In this document: in pieces, positions 1-9,595 of the stretch
How positions within the stretch are numbered: position 1 is the first letter of the stretch
Layout of the letters: each line of letters begins with the position of its first letter
NCBI RefSeq assembly: GCF_000002865.3
Contig: NW_001865047.1
Location: 244,530-268,593, forward strand
DNA length: 24,064 bases
From: Monosiga brevicollis MX1
Taxonomy: Eukaryota; Opisthokonta; Choanoflagellata; Craspedida; Salpingoecidae
Direction of reading: 5' to 3'
Notes under the pieces: model-generated
Database searches by the model: none
What the model was told of the DNA's origin: nothing
What the model saw: the letters and a program-made list of their open reading frames with translations, nothing else
Made by a program: the position numbers and the translations under genes

Positions 1-661
1 ACTGCTGCCACCACCACCAACAGCACTGCTTCCTATCTCCAGCCGCTGCTGTCTGCTACTCGGAAAGGCGCTTGCCTTTCTTTCCGCTCCCACCCTACAC
101 GGCAGCACCCCAGCCCCACCCCAGCCCCAGCCCCAGCCATCTTTCTTTGTGGCTTGCTCCAGCCACCCCACTCACTGGCCGACTCAAATCAAGACTGATT
201 TTTGACGCATCACGCCATTTCCCTGTTCTTGCTTGCTCTCGTTCACCCTGCCAGCCTGCCGCTGCGCGCCCCCAATCCACCTCGCTCACCTGATCCGCTT
301 GCTCTGGTCTTGCTGGTGCCGACCCCCGTCTTGACCGACATTTCTCCACCCCACCCCACCCCACCCCGCGCAACCTTCTCACTGGCATGGCAGAGCCTTG
401 CTTCTTCTTTCCCGCCTAAACACCCCTTGCTCTGCACGCTCGTGCTCTTGCTCCGCCTGCCTTGTGGGCAGTTGTTGCCATTTGACGCTGCCTGCTACCC
501 TTCCCCATCTTGCCGCCTCTTCGTTACACCAAGGGCTCAAAGAAACAAGTCTCTCACTTTCCGGCGCTGCGATTTGACAGAGCCAGTTGTCTTCTCTTAG
601 TCTTGGGATCTCAACCGTCCCGATTAGCCCCCATCCCACCGACTGTGCACGGGTGCCCACC
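1..661. other. C/T-rich leader or spacer, no gene seen
   Basis: This stretch is rich in C and T and carries short CCCCAGC and CCCCA tandem runs near 108-140 and 348-368. Open frames exist on both strands, but none has recognisable domain content or a splice structure joining the downstream kinase. The likely role is the promoter and 5' untranslated region of the kinase gene, or the tail of a gene lying outside the window. I cannot decide between these. Confidence 0.5.
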
Positions 662-665
662 ATGG
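655..665 (+). promoter_or_regulatory. Strong Kozak context fixing the kinase start
   Basis: The sequence GCCCACCATGG surrounds the ATG at 662, with A at -3 and G at +4. This ATG is also the one whose short exon joins the kinase frame in the right phase (donor at 724, acceptor ending at 824). Both facts support it as the start codon. Confidence 0.6.
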
Positions 666-3600
666 ATCATGCTGCCACTTCGGTCATTCGTCTTTCCTCC
701 TCGGCTCCCACTCGACCTGAAGCGTCAGTGACCCTCCTTGATGCCCCTCGCGCCCCAACCCGCGCAACGCCCAGGCACACCTCATTGGATGCCTTTCCCT
801 TGGGCTTCTCTGGCTTGCGTGCAGGCGATCCCTTCCAAGCCGTTTCCACGAAGACTTTGAACAAGTTTACCCTTTAGGTACAGGCAGCTTTGGAAAGGTG
901 CGTTGCCCATCCCCCCCTATCCCCTTTGTCCTATGCTGCCAGGCGGCCCAGCCACCCTCAACACGGCGTCAACACGGCGGTCCCTCATCCCTTCACATGC
1001 TGAACAAAAAACACCTAGGTGGTGCAAGCCTTGCATCGCTTGGATCGTCACTCTTATGCCGTCAAAATCCTCGATCTACTCGGCTGCCCCGAGGCCGAGG
1101 ACTTTGACGATGACATCTCCTTTGCCGACGAGAGCGCGCCCAGCGCGCCAGTTAAGCGCCATGTCATGCGCGAGGTAGCCCTTCTCTCCAGCCTCAACCA
1201 CGGCAACATTGTCAGGTATCTTTCGCATAGCGTCATACCCAGCTGCCCCTCGCCGTCCCCCACCGCCCCTCCCGATGCACGCTCATAAGGCTTTGCTCGT
1301 TGCTTTTTGCAGGTACTACCAAGCCTGGGTGGAGGACGTGGAAATCAAACATAGCTCTCGACAAGAGCGTCGCGTTTCGATCCGCACCATCGACGATGAT
1401 GTCCTCAGCTCCTGGATGGAGCCGTCTGGGGCCAAGCCCCTGATGGAGCAGTGCCAAGCTTGCGGCACCGATTATCAAGCATGGAACGTGCTCGTCGGTG
1501 ACGTGCCTCTGGCGCTTGCTCACGGCCACACCTGGTGCCAGGCCTGCTTCCTGGTCAGTGCTACCCGCGTCCGTCCCCGTTACCCCGTTTCGCGCGCCCT
1601 TTTCAAGCCCTCCTCTCATGAAGCCGTGCACGTGCAGCGCGAGGCTGGCCTGGTCGAGGGCACGGACAACGAGCTCCTGGATAACCTTGTTTTTGAAGTG
1701 CGCTTTGAAGAAGATAGCGAGGCCAACCGTTCGAACAATAGCCATGACCAGCGGCTCGCCCTGGCTCAAAATATCATCTACTCGTCGCGCATCTGCATTC
1801 AGATGGAGCTTTGCAATTCCACCTTGCAGCATGTCCTGCACGCCAATATTGCCTTGCCAGATGAGGTCACCTGGTGCTACCTCCGCCAGACCCTAACCGG
1901 TTTGGCCTACTGCCATGGCCGCAACATTATCCACCGTGGTAGGTTCCAGGCTCTGAATAGACGCCAGGAAGCCCCCTCTCCCCCCTTCTTCCCCATCCTT
2001 GCACGTGCACGTGTTGCGCAAAGCCATGGACACTCACCCGCTGCGCTTGTCACACGCCATGCTTAGACATCAAACCCAGCAACATTTTCCTCTCGTGGCA
2101 AGGGTCGCGTGTGCGCGAGCTGCGTGACCTGGCCCACCTCTCCCCCGCTGAGCTCTGCAACCTCCAGATCAAGATTGGTGACTTTGGTCTGGCCAAAACG
2201 ACGGAAGTCAGCGGTGGCCTGCGTTCTCGCAATTCATCGCGACTCCACTCTTTGCCGTCCACGTCCTGCACCACCAACATGTCCAACCTCTCCCTTGCTA
2301 GTCTTGATGGTATGCTGCGTTGGCTGGCCATCAGTTCTCCCAAAGCCCAAGTCCAAGATGATTATCTCACGCACCTTCTTTCCTTATGCGCTCTCTCTTT
2401 TTGTTTTAATCGCCCCTTGAAGAGAGCGAGCTCGATGATTCATGGACCACAGATATTGGCACGCTGCTGTACATGCCCCCTGACGCTTCAGAAGAATGGT
2501 CGGCGGCCTCGGACATGTATGTCTTTGGCGATCGCGGCTGACCCTCTTCCTCACGCCTGTATCCTGTACTGACTTGCCGGTTCACCTGCCCCAAATTCCT
2601 TTCCTCTTTGAAAATCTTGACCGCCTTTAGTTTTGCGCTGGGCATTACGTTCTTCGAGCTGTTGGTCCGCTTCAATACAGCCATGGAACGCGTCTCCGTG
2701 CTTTCCAACCTTCGCAAGCTGCCCCTCGAGGTAGATTCAAGTCTCATCGCCCACAGGGTTGTGCCTGCGTGACTTGGTTTGGTATGCCCGCGTGCAAGCT
2801 GATCTTGGTCCTTGACGCACCTGTAGCTTCCGAAGGAATTTACCAACCAACGCTTTGAGCACGGCGTCGTCCTGCGTCGCATGCTCAACCATGTCGCACG
2901 CCTTCGCCCTGCTGCCCAGGAGCTGTTGAATGAGGTGAGTGCGTACGCACGTGACCGCTCATGTGTCCAGTAGGTGGTTCTGTCCTGTCTTGCGCGGGTT
3001 TCACTTTGCTTCTGTACGCTCATGTTGTTGTGCTGATGCCAGGGAGTGGGCTTGAAGCACGATATGGGCATGCGCCGTGCTGAGAGCAGTCCGCGCTTGA
3101 GCAGTCTGGATGAGACAGTCGTACCATCGGCCGGACCCCCCATGAATTCCCGACTGGCCAATTCCTGGCCCGCTGCAACATGGCACCACTCTGGGCCGTC
3201 CATGGGCATTGCGGCCTTTGACTTGGGCGGAGACGATGACAGTGATGAGAGCACGCTCATGGACGCCACCGCCACGACGCCCAGCAGCACCAACGTCAAT
3301 GAGACGCGGTCTGCAAGCTGTCACAGCGAGGACTCGACTCCCCTCAAGTGTCCCGGTCGGCGCCAGACTTGCAACCAAAACGAGTTTGAGGATCAGGACA
3401 GAGATGTGGACGCCTCGGCTGCCTTCGGTTCGGACTCGGAGTCGGATAATCAAACGCTGTGCGACAGCAGTTCACCCCGTCCCATCGGTCTCAATGTGGT
3501 CCACGGCCTGTCCACCCTCACATTGCCGACCACTCGCATGTCCCCATCCACCGACAGTGCCATTCAGTCACCGTACGTACCTCGTTGTCGCCAGGTGCTT

Positions 3601-4086
3601 TGGATCACCGGTCGAGGGAGAAAGGCCTCGTGCCGCTCCGTGTGACACTGTGTTTGTTTCACTTGATCTTACTTCCTTCGCTGGCACCGCTTCACGTTGC
3701 GCAGCACGCTAGACCTCGAGACGACGGGCGTCAATCCCTTTCACGTTGGCAAGCTGACAATGCAACATTCGGGCCCAGTTTGGGCTGGCGCAGATCTCCC
3801 CAAGGCATCAACACGCTCTCCGCGCCGCCGTTCATCGCTGTGCGATGCCTGTGAGCCACCCACCAGTAGCAGCAAGGACGGGTGCAAGGATGGTGTCAAG
3901 GATGGTGTCAAGGATGGTGTCAAGTTGACGGAAGTCCTTGAGCGCCAGCAACGTACGATTTTCCACATGCAGGAGCAGTTTGCTGCGCAACAACGCGAGC
4001 TGTTTGCCCTCCGGGCCCTCCTGGGCAGGCGCGGTGGTGCTGGAGGACCCGTCCAAAAAGGCATGCGTGTTGCATCTGCCAGCTAG
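662..4086 (+). CDS. eIF2-alpha kinase, HRI (EIF2AK1)-type
   Basis: Predicted serine/threonine kinase that phosphorylates eIF2-alpha to restrain translation under stress. Exons: 662-723, 825-897, 1019-1215, 1313-1938, 2067-2309, 2423-2516, 2631-2730, 2827-2934, 3043-3572, 3705-4086; 804 residues, all phases close. Visible parts: glycine loop LGTGSFGKV (about 38-46), Lys61 in YAVKI, Glu97 of helix C, the family hallmark HGNIVRYYQAW, a kinase insert of about 150 residues (119-268), HRD with Asp320, DFG with Asp358, and the family's helix-G signature NTAMERVSVLSNLR. A Ser/Asp-rich tail and a final coiled coil (about 752-787) follow, as in human HRI. Oddities: only about 25 residues precede the kinase domain, so no RWD, HisRS-like, dsRNA-binding or lumenal sensor domain is present. 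The insert holds C158-x2-C161-x24-C186-x2-C189, and the usual SPE/APE triplet reads PPD. Family is secure; the HRI assignment rests on tail layout and is less sure. Confidence 0.88.
3877..3924 (+). repeat. 12-bp coding tandem repeat (KDGV)n
   Basis: Four units of GATGGTGTCAAG lie in frame in the last kinase exon; the first unit is degenerate and the last three are identical. They encode KDGCKDGVKDGVKDGVK immediately before the C-terminal coiled coil. The identity of the last three copies suggests recent slippage. Confidence 0.9.
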
Positions 4087-4923
4087 TGCCGCATCGTGCA
4101 TTCTTCATCATGGCCTCCAGCATGTTGGTTCCATCTCCTCTTTTTATGTGTAACAGATCGATTTGTAGAGTCTTACGAGTGTGCTTTTTCCGCTTCGAGT
4201 TTTGATTTGGTTGCGTGTAAACTGTCACATGTTGATTCAGTTCTTTTGGTTGCTGTGCTGCCGAAATGGTGAAAAGTCTTCTCTGGTTGACTTTTTAAGC
4301 CCCTGCACTGTGTGTATTTTACATGTCATTCCTACCGCACCGTTTGTGATGGGCGGAGGTCGCCGAGTCTCTTTGCAATTGCTGTACATGTCAAGTGTGC
4401 TTTTGAAATATCGCCTCGCATGAGTTGCCGTGGTCCATTCATATTTTTGTTGTTTGTGCGAGCGCACGTCTCAAATTCGATAATTGATTCACATGTGGAT
4501 GCGTTCTTCGTCCTTGTTACCTGACCGGGAGGTTGAGTTAAATAATCCTGGTCCAGCTGCGGCGGCACCATTGTGCGTGTCAGTTTGATGGTAAAACATG
4601 AAACATCACTCAAAGTTTGAATTATACGCATGGGGACAGTTGGCAGGTAAAGTCGGGGCCAAAAAAAAGAAAGAAAGAAAAAAAGAAAGAAAGAAAAAAA
4701 CATTGCGATATGGAGAGAGAGAGAGGTACACACGACAGGGAAAACGGGGCGGCGGGGAGGAGTTTGATGAAACAATAATCGACAGCAACAGCCAATAATG
4801 GGCTGCACTCGGGTCGGCAGGCTATGTAAAATCACACACGAGCTTTCGGGAGGGCATGAGCAAGTAGGACATGTGGGCTTTCAAAGCAGTTACGGGTCAA
4901 AGGTTAAGGCGAGTGGTCCGGCT
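4087..4923. other. Convergent 3' spacer between kinase and PDCD4
   Basis: The two flanking genes point at each other, so this 837-bp stretch should hold both 3' untranslated regions. It is more AT-rich than the coding regions and contains an A/G-rich tract. I saw no canonical AATAAA on either strand and no convincing open frame. Confidence 0.6.
4661..4700. repeat. A-rich (GAAA)n purine tract
   Basis: A run of A8 followed by GAAA/GAAAA units, all purines on the plus strand. It lies in the convergent 3' spacer and is low-complexity sequence with no coding support. Confidence 0.85.
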
Positions 4924-6482
4924 TCACTTGCGTCCAAGGCGATGGGCGGCTGCATCATTCTCGGAATAGAAGCGGCGGCGATTGGACGTTGGCGGCATCT
5001 GAAAAGCAAAGGGGCAAAGGGGCAAAGGGGCAAGGTCAGGGTGAGACGGCGTAGTGCGAGATTTGGTGTCAGCAGGCACAAGTGGCGGGCGTACCTCGAA
5101 ACGAATCTGCTCATCGATGCAGCCAGCGTCAAGGAGATCATTGAGCGCATCGGTGAGATAGATGTGGGCGCGGGGAATGTCCACCTCCAATTCGCTGAGC
5201 TCGGCGTAGATGCGGCGCAGTCCAGCGTGGCATTGTTCCTCAGAGACGTGGTTGGAGATGATGCAGTACTCCAAGAGCTTGGTGAGGATCTGAACCTGAT
5301 CTTCATCAGCGCCGTGCTCCATGATACGCACGAGTACTTTGTAGACAAATTCGTGGTGGAAATGGGGGGAATCCAGATCCTTGAGGCAACGCTCAGCCTC
5401 GGCCAAGTCCTGGGCCAGGACAAACTCTTCAATGAGCATGTCGAGGCTCTCGCGCAACTTGGCGACGGGGGTCTGAGGGCCTTGCACGCCCCAAATCTGG
5501 TCCAGGCGGCTGCGTTCATGAGGGGTGGAGATGAGGTTACGGGCACGGCGAAGGAGGTAGTGGGCAGGGGTGGCCTTGGGCAAGGGGGAGGAGGCTTCGC
5601 TGCCACTGGCGTCCGTGCTTTGTGAGGCGGAGGCTTGACGACTGCGAGTGCGGGCATGAGCCAAGGGGTGGTTCAGGATGAAGGCCGGTGGAAGGCAGTC
5701 ATCGCTGACGGAGCGGGCCATAAACTTGGCGAGGGCGTCAATGGCATCGGGAACATCGAGCATCAGATCCGGGAGTCGATCGATCAGCGTGTTGTAGGCG
5801 CGCTCAAAGTAGGCCTCTGGGATGAGGTTTCGGACCTGCAGCTCGGCCAGGAGTTGCGAGTAGCTCTCCCGGACCGAGTTGTGGCAATCCAGCGCGAGGT
5901 CAATGGCCATTTCAAGCACACGATTTTGGTTGTCATCAAAGTTGATCTTTCGGAGCATGTGTTCAAGGTCTTCCAGGTCGCAGTGATCGCGGTACTCGCG
6001 AAGGAGGGGCAAGACGAGATGACGCAGATCGTTGTCCGAGCAACGGGCATCAAAAACCTCGAGGGTGGGGTCCTCGAGAGGGGAGCCCGGGGGCATGTCA
6101 TCGTCGGCAGCTTTGCCAAGGCTGCGCTCTGATGCGGCACGCCCGATTTGAATTTGGTCCGAGATGGAGCCCCAGCCACCCTTGCCGGCAAAGCCTGACT
6201 TGGAAGGGGCAGCTTTGGGCAAGTGGCCAGGCCGCTTGAGGTTGCGAGTAGCAGCAGCTGCAGCAGCGGCTGCTGCGGCTGGGGTAGCAGCAGTGGAACC
6301 CGAGAACGAGGCCCGGCGCTCGCGAGGCACTACGGTGGTGGCAGCGTGCAATGGGTGAGAGGGCATGCCGGTCGACGCTTTTGGCTTGTGGCAGCGATAA
6401 GCAGATGCAGACCAGAGATGGGTGAGGGTACGGGGTACAACTTACAGCTTGGCTCCATGAGGAGAGCAGTGGCAGCTGACAT
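4924..6482 (-). CDS. PDCD4: PDCD4 homologue (two MA3 domains)
   Basis: Programmed cell death 4; in animals it binds eIF4A through its MA3 domains and blocks translation initiation. Exons on the minus strand: 6446-6482, 5095-6377, 4924-4998; 464 residues against 469 in human. MA3-N covers about 120-250 and MA3-C about 317-440. MA3-C carries LAEAERCLKDLDSPHFHHEF, nearly identical to the animal sequence. Animal-like linear motifs also stand out: LPK followed by GKGGWG (about 65-82), the inter-domain LISTPHERSRLDQIWG, and a C-terminal RRRFYSEND that matches the animal RKRFVSEGD around the Akt site (here Ser452, consensus RxRxxS). A second RxRxxS site, RERRAS, lies near residues 31-36, followed by an Ala tract. 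The first exon was chosen because ATG at 6482 leads to a perfect GTAAGT donor that joins in phase. The 96-bp last intron (4999-5094) has no stop and is a multiple of three, so its retention would still be translatable. Confidence 0.93.
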
Positions 6483-6922
6483 CTTGCAGGTCAGGGAGGA
6501 CAAGCCGTCAAGCGTTGGAAGGTTGGGTTGAGGTGGGGTGGGTGGAGGATGGGTTGGCACGTCCTTGCTATGGCTGAGGGGCAGCGTTCAGGCCGAGTTG
6601 ACACGGGGACCAGCAGCAACAGCAACAGCAGCGACAGCGGCCAACAGGCAAGTGTCAACGAGCACAGAAAACAGCGATGTGCGCACAGAGTCGCTGTGAC
6701 GGGCAAGCAGGAGCAATCTCAATGTCGGTCACTGGCAGTGAGCGCGTCGTCAAAGAGGGCTGGCAAACCCGTCAGTGGCTGAAAGATGCAGACGCTTGAC
6801 GGTGATCAAGGCGGAGGTGATTGAAAGCTGGGCAGTCAAGTCTGTTCAATGCCGTCGAAATAGCATTCACTTTTCCACTGAACAAGTCCAACGCCGGCGC
6901 TGCCGTTTCACACACCTCACTG

Positions 6923-7046
6923 ACAGAGAGAGCGACAGAGCGAGAGAGAGAGAGAGAGAGAGAGAAAAAACTGAAAGAGACAGAGTGTGTGTGAGAGTAA
7001 GAGAGAGAAACAGAGAGAAACAGAGAGAGAGAGAGACTGGCGGAAT
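6923..7046. repeat. GA-rich polypurine tract
   Basis: Mostly GA dinucleotides on the plus strand, with a perfect run near 6942-6963 and interruptions by CAGA and GTGT units. It lies about 440-560 bp upstream of the PDCD4 start. Confidence 0.9.
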
Positions 7047-7174
7047 AAAAGTCAGAGAGGCATAAGCAGTGGAAGAGAAAAATCTGGAAAACACCAGCTA
7101 CTCCCCCTTTCTGCCCAGAGATGACTAGTTTTGTCCGCAAATCACAAGAGAGACAGAGAGAGACTGTTGTTGAT

Positions 7175-7180
7175 TTTATT
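7175..7180 (-). promoter_or_regulatory. Possible poly(A) signal for the EEP gene
   Basis: TTTATT on the plus strand reads AATAAA on the minus strand. It sits about 340 bp past the EEP stop codon and directly beyond the AC microsatellite. The distance is long for a compact genome, so this is only a candidate. Confidence 0.25.
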
Positions 7181-7183
7181 TTG

Positions 7184-7188
<5 letters not shown>

Positions 7189-7227
<39 letters not shown>
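7189..7227. repeat. (AC)n microsatellite
   Basis: An uninterrupted run of about 19 AC units, in the probable 3' flank of the EEP gene. Confidence 0.97.
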
Positions 7228-7229
<2 letters not shown>

Positions 7230-7517
7230 ACAACAGAACAGGGGCGACGCCATCACCACACTTGAATGACGTGGTCCAAGGGCTTGGAGGTGGAGGGGGA
7301 GCACACCTGCGATGCATGTGTGGGAGGACAGGGGGGTATCTGGTGCAATTCCACACAGGTAAGCCGCGTCCCTTTAAAATCTGACATTGGGCACACATTT
7401 TGACAGCTCATGTCTCAAATTGTATTTGTTTAATTTAAAGGGGTATTGTTAAAGCTCAAAAGCAAAGTCGACAGTCGGAGGAAGGAGGTGGAGTTGGCTA
7501 GCTATGGCGGCAGCTCA

Positions 7518-9275
7518 TCATATCTCGACCCCGAGGTGGCAAACGAGGACGGGGTGGTCCACTGCGGCCGTGAAGCGCAGGCGAACAGCGTGCAGGGGAA
7601 AGTGGTGTGAGGGCTCGAGGTCCAGGACAGAGCGCCAGCTTGACTCAGAGTGCAGCAGCACCCGATCCAGGGGCTGGGACCATTGCCAAGTGCCCGTGGA
7701 GCCAACCACCACGCCCGCCAAGGGAGACCATGAGGGAGAGTCCATCCGCGCCGACTCGTAATACAATGCCTCCAGCACGGCATACTTCTCTGGAATAGTG
7801 CCCACCAACCCGGGCTCTGCGTGTGGCGAGGCACACCCACCAAAGCGAAGGGTCACCCGGCTCACGCGGGCAGGGCGCTGTAGCATCAGGGTCACACTGT
7901 GTCCTGGCATTGGGGTTTCCATCACCACTCCTTCCTTCAGTGGTAAATGAGCGGGTGGCTTCTCCTCGGCACTGCGCACCAGCTTGCCCGTGAAACGCAC
8001 GCGCAGCGCGGGGGCACGAGCTGAACCGTCGCCGTCAAACAGCGCCGGGTAATGCAACCTTGCCCAGCCAGTGGGCCACTCCTTTGCTCCACCTGGCCGC
8101 ACGGCAAAGGTGGTGGCCACCCCGCGATGGTCCGATGCATACAGGTGCGGCTGCACCAAGCCATCCAGCGCGTCCCCAAACAGGTAGACGTCCCGTTCCA
8201 CCAGTGCCTCGGAGCGCAGTAAAATACGGTCGGGGCGGGTCGCTCGCTCGTACAGATTGGTCCGATTTGTGTAGTGAAAGTTGGTAAAGGTCCAGCCGGG
8301 ATCCCAGGCAAAGGAGGTGTGCCACACATCGCGAAATGCGGGCCGCCGCGCGCTGTCACTTTGGCCCGCCTGATACTGGCGCATGGCCTCCGCGCAGCGA
8401 TTGACGGTATGCTCACGCAGTGGCGCTGGTACGCGATTCGTCAGCCAATCTAGCGGCCACTCTGAGTTGACATAAATGTTGAGGTCCCCCAGAAGCACGA
8501 CGTGGTCTGCAGCAGGCAGCGCATCGAGGTATGCCAGCAGCTCGCGTGCGGCATGGCACTGAGCCGTGGCATCATACGTCCAATGATTGGCCAGCACGTG
8601 GAGCGACTCCCCCGCTAGCGCCGGAATGGTGTCAAAGCGGGCATGCAAAAAAACACGTGCGTTGGCATCCACGCTCCCAGGCATGGGCGTAAGCGGGACC
8701 GTCTGCACCACTGCAGCCGGGAAGCGCGATACGATCGCCAAACCCTCCTCGCCCCCCTCCTTGGGATCCGCTTCGTGGGCCCGCGCGTAATATACGTATT
8801 CATACCCTAGCTCTTGAGCCAATAGGTGCGCTTGCGTGCTGGTGGGCTCGTGTTTCATCACCTCTTGCAGCGCCAGCACATCAGCCTGCACATTGCCCAA
8901 GATCTTGCAGATGCCCGTCCACCGCGTTTCCCACGCCAGGCGCAGGCCAAACAAGTTGTATGTTGCTACCGTCAAGTCGGCTGGGAGGCAGTATCGACAC
9001 AGTGCGCGTCGTAGCTCGCTTTGATGCGCCTCGCGCCGTAAAGCCTGGCCAACATCCTTGCGAAAATCGTTCAGCCGATGCATTTCCAGCATGGCAGCAT
9101 GCTGCTTGCGATCATAGTAGGTGATCAAGGCATCCCCCGCCTCTTCCGCCACCGCTCGCGGCCGCACCGGCGTTGGGGTCGCCTCAAGCAGTGGCGGGCA
9201 GCGCGTTGCGTAGAGCAGGGCCAGCACCCCCAATGACAGCGCCAGCGCCCCCAACCGCAAAGGTGACACCCTCAT
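7518..9275 (-). CDS. Membrane-anchored endonuclease/exonuclease/phosphatase (EEP) protein
   Basis: A single uninterrupted frame of 585 residues, start ATG at 9275. Residues 7-22 form a hydrophobic signal peptide or signal anchor, so the rest should face the lumen or the outside. Residues about 100-392 are an EEP (DNase I/sphingomyelinase-like) domain: Asn107 in ATYNLFG, Glu138 in LQEV, the HW of VLANHW (231-232), Asp264 and Asn266 in LLGDLN, the Arg-Asp pair in RPDRILL, and Asp382-His383 in SDHRG. The catalytic set looks complete. An N-glycosylation sequon (NRT) lies at about 337-339. Residues about 400-585 form a second, beta-rich-looking region that I cannot assign. The substrate is unknown: nucleic acid, sphingomyelin or a phosphoinositide are all possible for this superfamily. 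Absence of introns contrasts with every neighbour and may mean retroposition or horizontal transfer. Confidence 0.87.
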   Translation of the reverse strand: MRVSPLRLGALALSLGVLALLYATRCPPLLEATPTPVRPRAVAEEAGDALITYYDRKQHAAMLEMHRLNDFRKDVGQALRREAHQSELRRALCRYCLPADLTVATYNLFGLRLAWETRWTGICKILGNVQADVLALQEVMKHEPTSTQAHLLAQELGYEYVYYARAHEADPKEGGEEGLAIVSRFPAAVVQTVPLTPMPGSVDANARVFLHARFDTIPALAGESLHVLANHWTYDATAQCHAARELLAYLDALPAADHVVLLGDLNIYVNSEWPLDWLTNRVPAPLREHTVNRCAEAMRQYQAGQSDSARRPAFRDVWHTSFAWDPGWTFTNFHYTNRTNLYERATRPDRILLRSEALVERDVYLFGDALDGLVQPHLYASDHRGVATTFAVRPGGAKEWPTGWARLHYPALFDGDGSARAPALRVRFTGKLVRSAEEKPPAHLPLKEGVVMETPMPGHSVTLMLQRPARVSRVTLRFGGCASPHAEPGLVGTIPEKYAVLEALYYESARMDSPSWSPLAGVVVGSTGTWQWSQPLDRVLLHSESSWRSVLDLEPSHHFPLHAVRLRFTAAVDHPVLVCHLGVEI

Positions 9276-9595
9276 GTCCCAAGCACGTCGGCCTCACCCA
9301 TCCATCAATCGTCGCCACTGAGCATCAGGAAGGGGAAGAACAAAATCAAAAACAACTTTCGCATGAATCAAAGAGGACGCAAGCTGTAGCCATCAATAGC
9401 TCACCCGCTACCGCCCGTGCCAGCCAGCCGGAAGGGGTACTAGGGGCTGGGGGGAACAGATCGGCGCTGCCCTCGTGTTTGATTTTCTTTTTTTGTTTTT
9501 ATCAAATTCACGAGTTTCTAAAAAGTAAAATACTTTTACACCACACTCAATGGTATCTTGTGTGTGTGTGTGTGTGTGTGTGTTCGTATGGGGGC
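9276..9595. other. Short spacer between two minus-strand genes
   Basis: It holds the EEP gene's 5' side and the 3' end of the upstream secreted-protein gene. Apart from a TG microsatellite I saw nothing functional. Confidence 0.5.
9559..9582. repeat. (TG)n microsatellite
   Basis: Twelve TG units, starting about 14 bp beyond the stop codon of the secreted-protein gene (minus strand), hence in its 3' untranslated region. Confidence 0.95.

Larger units (their letters stand above)
6483..7517. other. Spacer: PDCD4 upstream region and EEP gene 3' region
   Basis: Both neighbours are on the minus strand, so this holds the PDCD4 promoter side (near 6483) and the 3' end of the EEP gene (near 7517). 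It contains a GA-rich tract and an AC microsatellite. No open frame here resembles a real gene; those overlapping the repeats encode only repeat peptides. Confidence 0.6.

Noticed and set aside
510-731. Alternative kinase start in the frame 510-731, joining at a donor at 728
   Set aside because: It also closes in phase, but its ATG context is weaker and the donor GTGACC is poor. The ATG at 662 has near-ideal context and a GTCAGT donor of a type used elsewhere in the window.
1554-1607. Possible 54-bp in-frame intron inside the large kinase exon
   Set aside because: GTCAGT and AG ends exist and length is a multiple of three, but the sequence is open, the size is below the other introns and nothing requires its removal.
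4798-6132. Plus-strand open frames opposite PDCD4
   Set aside because: They are shadows of the strongly conserved MA3-coding strand and resemble no known protein.
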